A DNA stretch of 64,000 bases from Antedon mediterranea (Eukaryota; Echinodermata; Crinoidea; Comatulida; Antedonidae): positions 935,001 to 999,000 of the forward strand of contig NC_092671.1 of the NCBI RefSeq assembly GCF_964355755.1, in the 5' to 3' direction. The notes beneath the pieces were generated by a model. It saw only the letters and a list, made by a program, of their open reading frames with translations, was not told the DNA's origin and ran no database searches. Position numbers and translations under genes: made by a program. Shown here piece by piece: positions 62,301-64,000 of the stretch (positions within the stretch are counted from its first letter, which is position 1; every line of letters begins with the position of its first letter).

Positions 62301-63723
62301 GGTCTACTCTCAGCCTCAAAGTAAACATATTTCTTAAATGAGAAACCAATTTTGTGAAGACCTACTATTACAAATCATTTTGTCTTTTAGTTACGTCATT
62401 ATGCATTGAGATCAATTACTGCTCCAAAAATGTGGTTTTTTTTATTTTGCAGGAATACTTAATTATATGATTCTTTGCTAGCATACAAATACAATATGAC
62501 AATGATAAAATGTAGGATAAAGGATACCAAATAAAATAAATTTAATATTTAAACAAAAATGAGAAAAGTATTATTAATAAAATGCATAACATTGGGAATT
62601 GCAAATAAACAAATGGTTTTAAAAAATTATGAGAAATGAATGCATGTTAGCATATGAATACAATATGTAATCAATATAGTAATGAATGGCTGTCACTATA
62701 TTGATGAATACTTGAATGTCTCATCTCTTAAGTACAGTCTTAAGTAAGATGCATATATGTTCTACCAACTTAATCTAAGACTTTTAGTATAATTTAGTCA
62801 TTTGGTCATTAATTTACAGATTGTCTATGTTGGAGATTATCTGTATTGAGCAGGACGAATGTCTTTAATCCGATGAGCCGAGAGATTATCTGTATTGAGC
62901 GGGACGAATGTCTTTAATCCGATGAGCCGAGAGATTATCTGTATTGAGCAGGACGAATGTCTTTATCGTCACTTACCTGGGAACCAACAGATTTTTTGAA
63001 TTGTTTCTGCGTCCTCACAGCTGGGGTCATTGGTTTTATTGCAGATCTCTTTGGGTCAACTGCTTTTGTGTTCTTGTCTCTAAATAAGTCTGCTACAAAC
63101 TCATACTACATAGAAAAATAAAAATCAATTTTCTAATTTATATATTGCTTTTAACAATTAGTAGATTGTCTCGAAGCAAATAAAAATTGAGATCAGAGAT
63201 GAAACAGAATGTAACAAATCCCACCCCATTTTTAAAATAAAATATTCTTTATTCATCATCTTAAAAAATGAAAACATAAACACAATAAAAAAGGAAATTT
63301 AGAGATAAAAAAAGAAACACATAAAAACTTATGATGAGCTTGATAAATATTGTCCTTCAAAACTACGAGAAATTATATATATTATATGTCTTACTCAGTT
63401 AAAAAAACAACTATCTTTACAAAAATCTTAATTTTACTGAGTAGAAAAAACACCAAAAAAATGGATTCAAAAATATTACTGTCCTTCTATCGTAATCCAA
63501 TGTATAATATTACCTGACTTGCACGGAGAATATTGAGATGTTCATCATTGACGTTGTCCCTATTCTTTTCCACAAAGCCTTCTGCTGTGTATTCAACCTT
63601 GTCAGCAAAATGATGCACAACGTACGAACTGTTAGACGTTCTAGGCTTCGTGAAATGCTTGGATTTGTTAACATGTTGAGAGTATAATTTCTGACACCAG
63701 TTGTCATCATTGCCTTTAGGTAC
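44027..63723 (-). CDS. MYO5: Class V unconventional myosin, 5'-incomplete
   Basis: An actin-based motor that carries vesicles and organelles, walking as a dimer. 23 exons, listed high to low: 63514-63723, 62977-63105, 60436-60620, 60007-60118, 59371-59582, 58844-59150, 58021-58110, 57112-57336, 53739-53832, 53230-53516, 52834-53010, 52294-52625, 49680-49800, 49452-49529, 47247-47346, 46816-46986, 46468-46619, 46123-46212, 45691-45841, 45426-45562, 45204-45275, 44667-44927, 44027-44266. All junctions are GT-AG and all phases match, giving 3933 bases or 1310 codons plus stop. The N-terminal half of the motor lies beyond 64000. Content in order: motor end, six IQ motifs, rod, DIL tail. It resembles vertebrate MYO5A throughout. 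Invertebrates usually have one class V gene, so no A/B/C subtype is assigned. One extra 78-bp exon may be optional. Confidence 0.96.
47057..47214. mobile_element. MITE family A, copy 8 (myosin intron)
   Basis: aaagccctttctacactatc at the left, tttgatagtgtagacagaac at the right, and gatatcatgttcacatatgg in the centre. Confidence 0.85.
48345..48480. mobile_element. MITE family A, copy 9 (myosin intron)
   Basis: aaagctttttctacactatc at the left and tttgatagtgtagacacagc at the right. The centre has catatttgggcaaatcacac. Confidence 0.85.
49061..49327. repeat. 54-bp minisatellite of self-complementary units, 5 copies
   Basis: Each unit opens with gttttcacacac and closes with gtgtgtgaaaac, separated by an about 25-base loop (cagagtacgggttgacgccc). 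Every repeat can therefore fold into its own hairpin. The array lies in the myosin V intron next to exon 49452-49529. A short lead-in tttcacatcaaaaccttgga at 49041 also occurs at about 48201. Confidence 0.95.
50732..50809 (-). CDS. MYO5: Candidate cassette exon of myosin V (78 bp)
   Basis: Between exons 52294-52625 (ends phase 2, CA|) and 49680-49800 (begins A|ATT) lies a 78-bp open segment. It is preceded by repeated acceptors (cagtcagtcag) and followed by a good donor (tt|gtgagtaacc). Used at the acceptor that starts tcagtcc, it is symmetric (phase 2 to 2) and adds 26 residues: [20 protein letters not shown], then LLIQKL, a heptad-like extension of the rod. The other tandem acceptors, 4 or more bases away, would hit a TGA. 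Skipping also keeps frame, which matches the simpler family alignment. It is therefore likely optional, if real. Confidence 0.5.
50879..50980. repeat. Irregular 'gtgtagggtaactagg' repeat
   Basis: G-rich tandem units of 16-22 bases: gggtgtagggtaactagg, gatatagggcagttagg and similar. The tagggt content resembles degenerate telomere-like motifs, but the spacing is wrong for telomeric repeats. Confidence 0.8.
51067..51214. mobile_element. MITE family C, second copy
   Basis: taagcttggttccaacttag at the left. The right end is ttacgtccaagtgagaacca, its approximate inverse. Internal ttgaccaatcatgatgcgat and gggattggtcaactc are the paired CCAAT-type boxes seen in the 33.6-kb copy. Confidence 0.8.
51865..51940. 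repeat. 38-bp tandem duplication
   Basis: gaaatacatactgttcacat plus acattaatgtgtacaatt occurs twice head to tail without change. Confidence 0.93.
53573..53670. mobile_element. MITE family A, copy 10 (truncated, myosin intron)
   Basis: gactttatgtgacaaaaaat, then gtgcccatatatggacatga, then catatttgggcatatcacta. The right terminal repeat is missing. It sits about 60-160 bases from exons on either side (53230-53516 and 53739-53832). Confidence 0.8.
54091..54376. repeat. 55-bp minisatellite, 5 units
   Basis: Unit: caatcacacacaaacaatct, catataagctcgcaatcaac, tatccaatgtatttc. Nearly identical units (single changes such as aaat for aaac). Myosin V intron. Confidence 0.95.
55095..55250. mobile_element. 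MITE family A, copy 11 (complete)
   Basis: aaaggtctgtctacactacc at the left and tttgatagtgtagacagggc at the right, inverse of each other. The centre has tatatatggacacgatgatc. It lies in the 53833-57111 myosin intron. Confidence 0.87.
56463..56550 (+). other. Coding-like plus-strand island in a myosin intron
   Basis: A GC-richer segment after an acceptor-like caaatttag reads [20 protein letters not shown] then HMEDGNIE, and ends at a good donor (ttgag|gtgaga). Reading on through the donor stays open to TAA at about 56641. It is opposite in strand to myosin V. The protein is unrecognised and no partner exon is established. It could be an exon of a nested gene, a transposon fragment, or chance. 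Confidence 0.3.
57584..57968. repeat. 54-bp minisatellite with a perfect 22-bp palindrome, about 7 units
   Basis: Each unit contains accatagagatctctatggt, a perfect palindrome around agatct that extends one base further on each side, then aatacaagggagttgttaac and aacaccctgg. gttgttaacaac is a second, smaller palindrome. Units are almost identical. It lies about 50 bases from exon 58021-58110 in the myosin V intron. Confidence 0.96.
58536..58727 (+). other. Second plus-strand coding-like frame in a myosin intron
   Basis: A frame ending TGA at 58725-58727 contains [20 protein letters not shown] followed by [20 protein letters not shown], more protein-like than its surroundings. No clear acceptor is in frame. 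It might belong with the island at 56463-56550, or be a transposon protein remnant. Unidentified. Confidence 0.2.
58844..59150 (-). other. MYO5: Myosin V exon: IQ motifs 2-6 (lever arm)
   Basis: One 307-bp exon encodes most of the lever arm: [47 protein letters not shown] and [17 protein letters not shown]. Together with the preceding exon ([16 protein letters not shown] and [14 protein letters not shown]) this makes six IQ motifs, the class V number. They bind calmodulin-type light chains and set the long step. Its last codons run directly into the coiled coil. Confidence 0.93.
60621..62832 (-). other. Myosin V intron (2.4 kb)
   Basis: The intron between exons 62977-63105 and 60436-60620. 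It holds the inverted-repeat element at 61612 and a 19-base duplication, tgtatcaaaagcataactt (61351-61392). No other coding exon is seen. Confidence 0.6.
61612..61735. mobile_element. Short inverted-repeat element in a myosin intron
   Basis: aacagagggcaacaagatgc then ttacaatt at the left is matched by aattgtaagcatctgtt at the right, with about 80 bases between. Probably a small MITE. One frame across it is open by chance. Confidence 0.6.
62833..62965. repeat. 49-bp tandem repeat, 2.7 units
   Basis: Unit: gagattatctgtattgagca, ggacgaatgtctttaatccg, atgagccga. It ends 11 bases before the donor side of myosin exon 62977-63105, so repeat expansion abuts a splice donor. Confidence 0.93.
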
Positions 63724-64000
63724 CTGAAAATAAACAGATGTTTTTTTATGTGTTTGCTTATTTCAAATCTATTGATATAAGTTACAATCAATTTAGCCTT
63801 ATTTTAGTAGTTAAACCAACTCTAATTTAACTTCTCTTGTGTCCATTTTTTTGTCTTTTACGTATGATATTGATAAGCATTATTTACAATATAATTATTT
63901 TATTGGTTAAACCAACTCAAATGTAACTCTTGTATCCAGTTATGTGCTTTTAAGGCAATAACTAAAATATGCCATGTTTGTTGCTAAATCGTATTGATGT

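Larger units (their letters stand above)
59371..63723 (-). other. MYO5: Myosin V exons: C-terminal motor and start of neck
   Basis: Five exons. 63514-63723 carries [20 protein letters not shown], the actin-contact region before loop 2. 62977-63105 is the loop-2 region, rich in Lys/Arg ([20 protein letters not shown]). 60436-60620 holds [13 protein letters not shown] and [20 protein letters not shown], the relay/SH1-SH2 region of the family. 60007-60118 has [13 protein letters not shown]. 59371-59582 has the converter end [20 protein letters not shown] and begins the IQ neck. Every hallmark of an active motor in this half is intact. Confidence 0.94.

Noticed and set aside
62833-62965. Possible hammerhead ribozyme in the 49-bp repeat (cgatgag ... 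gacgaa)
   Set aside because: The strings resemble parts of the catalytic core but the required ctgatga and gaaa boxes with flanking stems are not present together.
1-64000. CRISPR arrays, operons, bacterial origins
   Set aside because: Spliced genes, SINEs and MITEs show a eukaryotic genome; the tandem repeats lack unique spacers.

Overview
This is a stretch of an AT-rich, intron-rich animal genome. The evidence for that is GT-AG introns of a few hundred to a few thousand bases, a vertebrate-like myosin V and a HUS1 gene, a nuclear tRNA-Arg, tRNA-derived SINEs, many small inverted-repeat transposons, and a Ty3/gypsy-type retrotransposon whose integrase precedes the reverse transcriptase. That last layout (the Gmr1 group) is known mainly from deuterostomes. 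Together with the close match of the two host genes to vertebrate family members, it suggests an invertebrate deuterostome such as an echinoderm, hemichordate or lancelet. The species cannot be fixed from this sequence.

Layout. 1-23.8 kb is gene-poor. It holds isolated coding-like terminal exons (2747-2902 and 17766-17888, plus strand), one LINE tail, two tRNA-SINEs, several minisatellites, two copies of a DNA transposon with 6-bp target duplications, a 1.6-kb PIF/Harbinger-like element carrying a long internal foldback, and a 2.2-kb zone with a dispersed motif around 'aacgcacgca'. 23858-29923 is a complete LTR retrotransposon with apparently identical LTRs, a 5-bp target duplication and one uninterrupted gag-pol frame. 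30-34.7 kb is mostly featureless AT-rich DNA with a minisatellite and MITEs.

Genes. 34701-36800 (+) holds a small unidentified gene model that contains an in-frame TGA. It converges on HUS1 (37054-40369, minus, 7 exons, 275 codons), the clamp subunit of the 9-1-1 DNA-damage checkpoint complex. A tRNA-Arg(CCG) lies at 40910. From 63723 down to 44027 (minus) runs a class V myosin lacking its 5' exons, which lie beyond the window. 23 constitutive exons splice in frame into 1310 codons covering the end of the motor, six IQ motifs, the coiled-coil rod and the cargo-binding DIL domain. A phase-compatible 78-bp cassette exon lies at 50732-50809. Its introns are full of minisatellites and MITEs.

Repeat landscape. 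One palindromic MITE family of about 100-165 bp (terminal 'gctctgtctacactatcaaa') occurs at least 11 times. At least five other inverted-repeat families are present. The HUS1 and myosin exon boundaries were derived by eye from reading frame, splice consensus and family similarity. No search was run.
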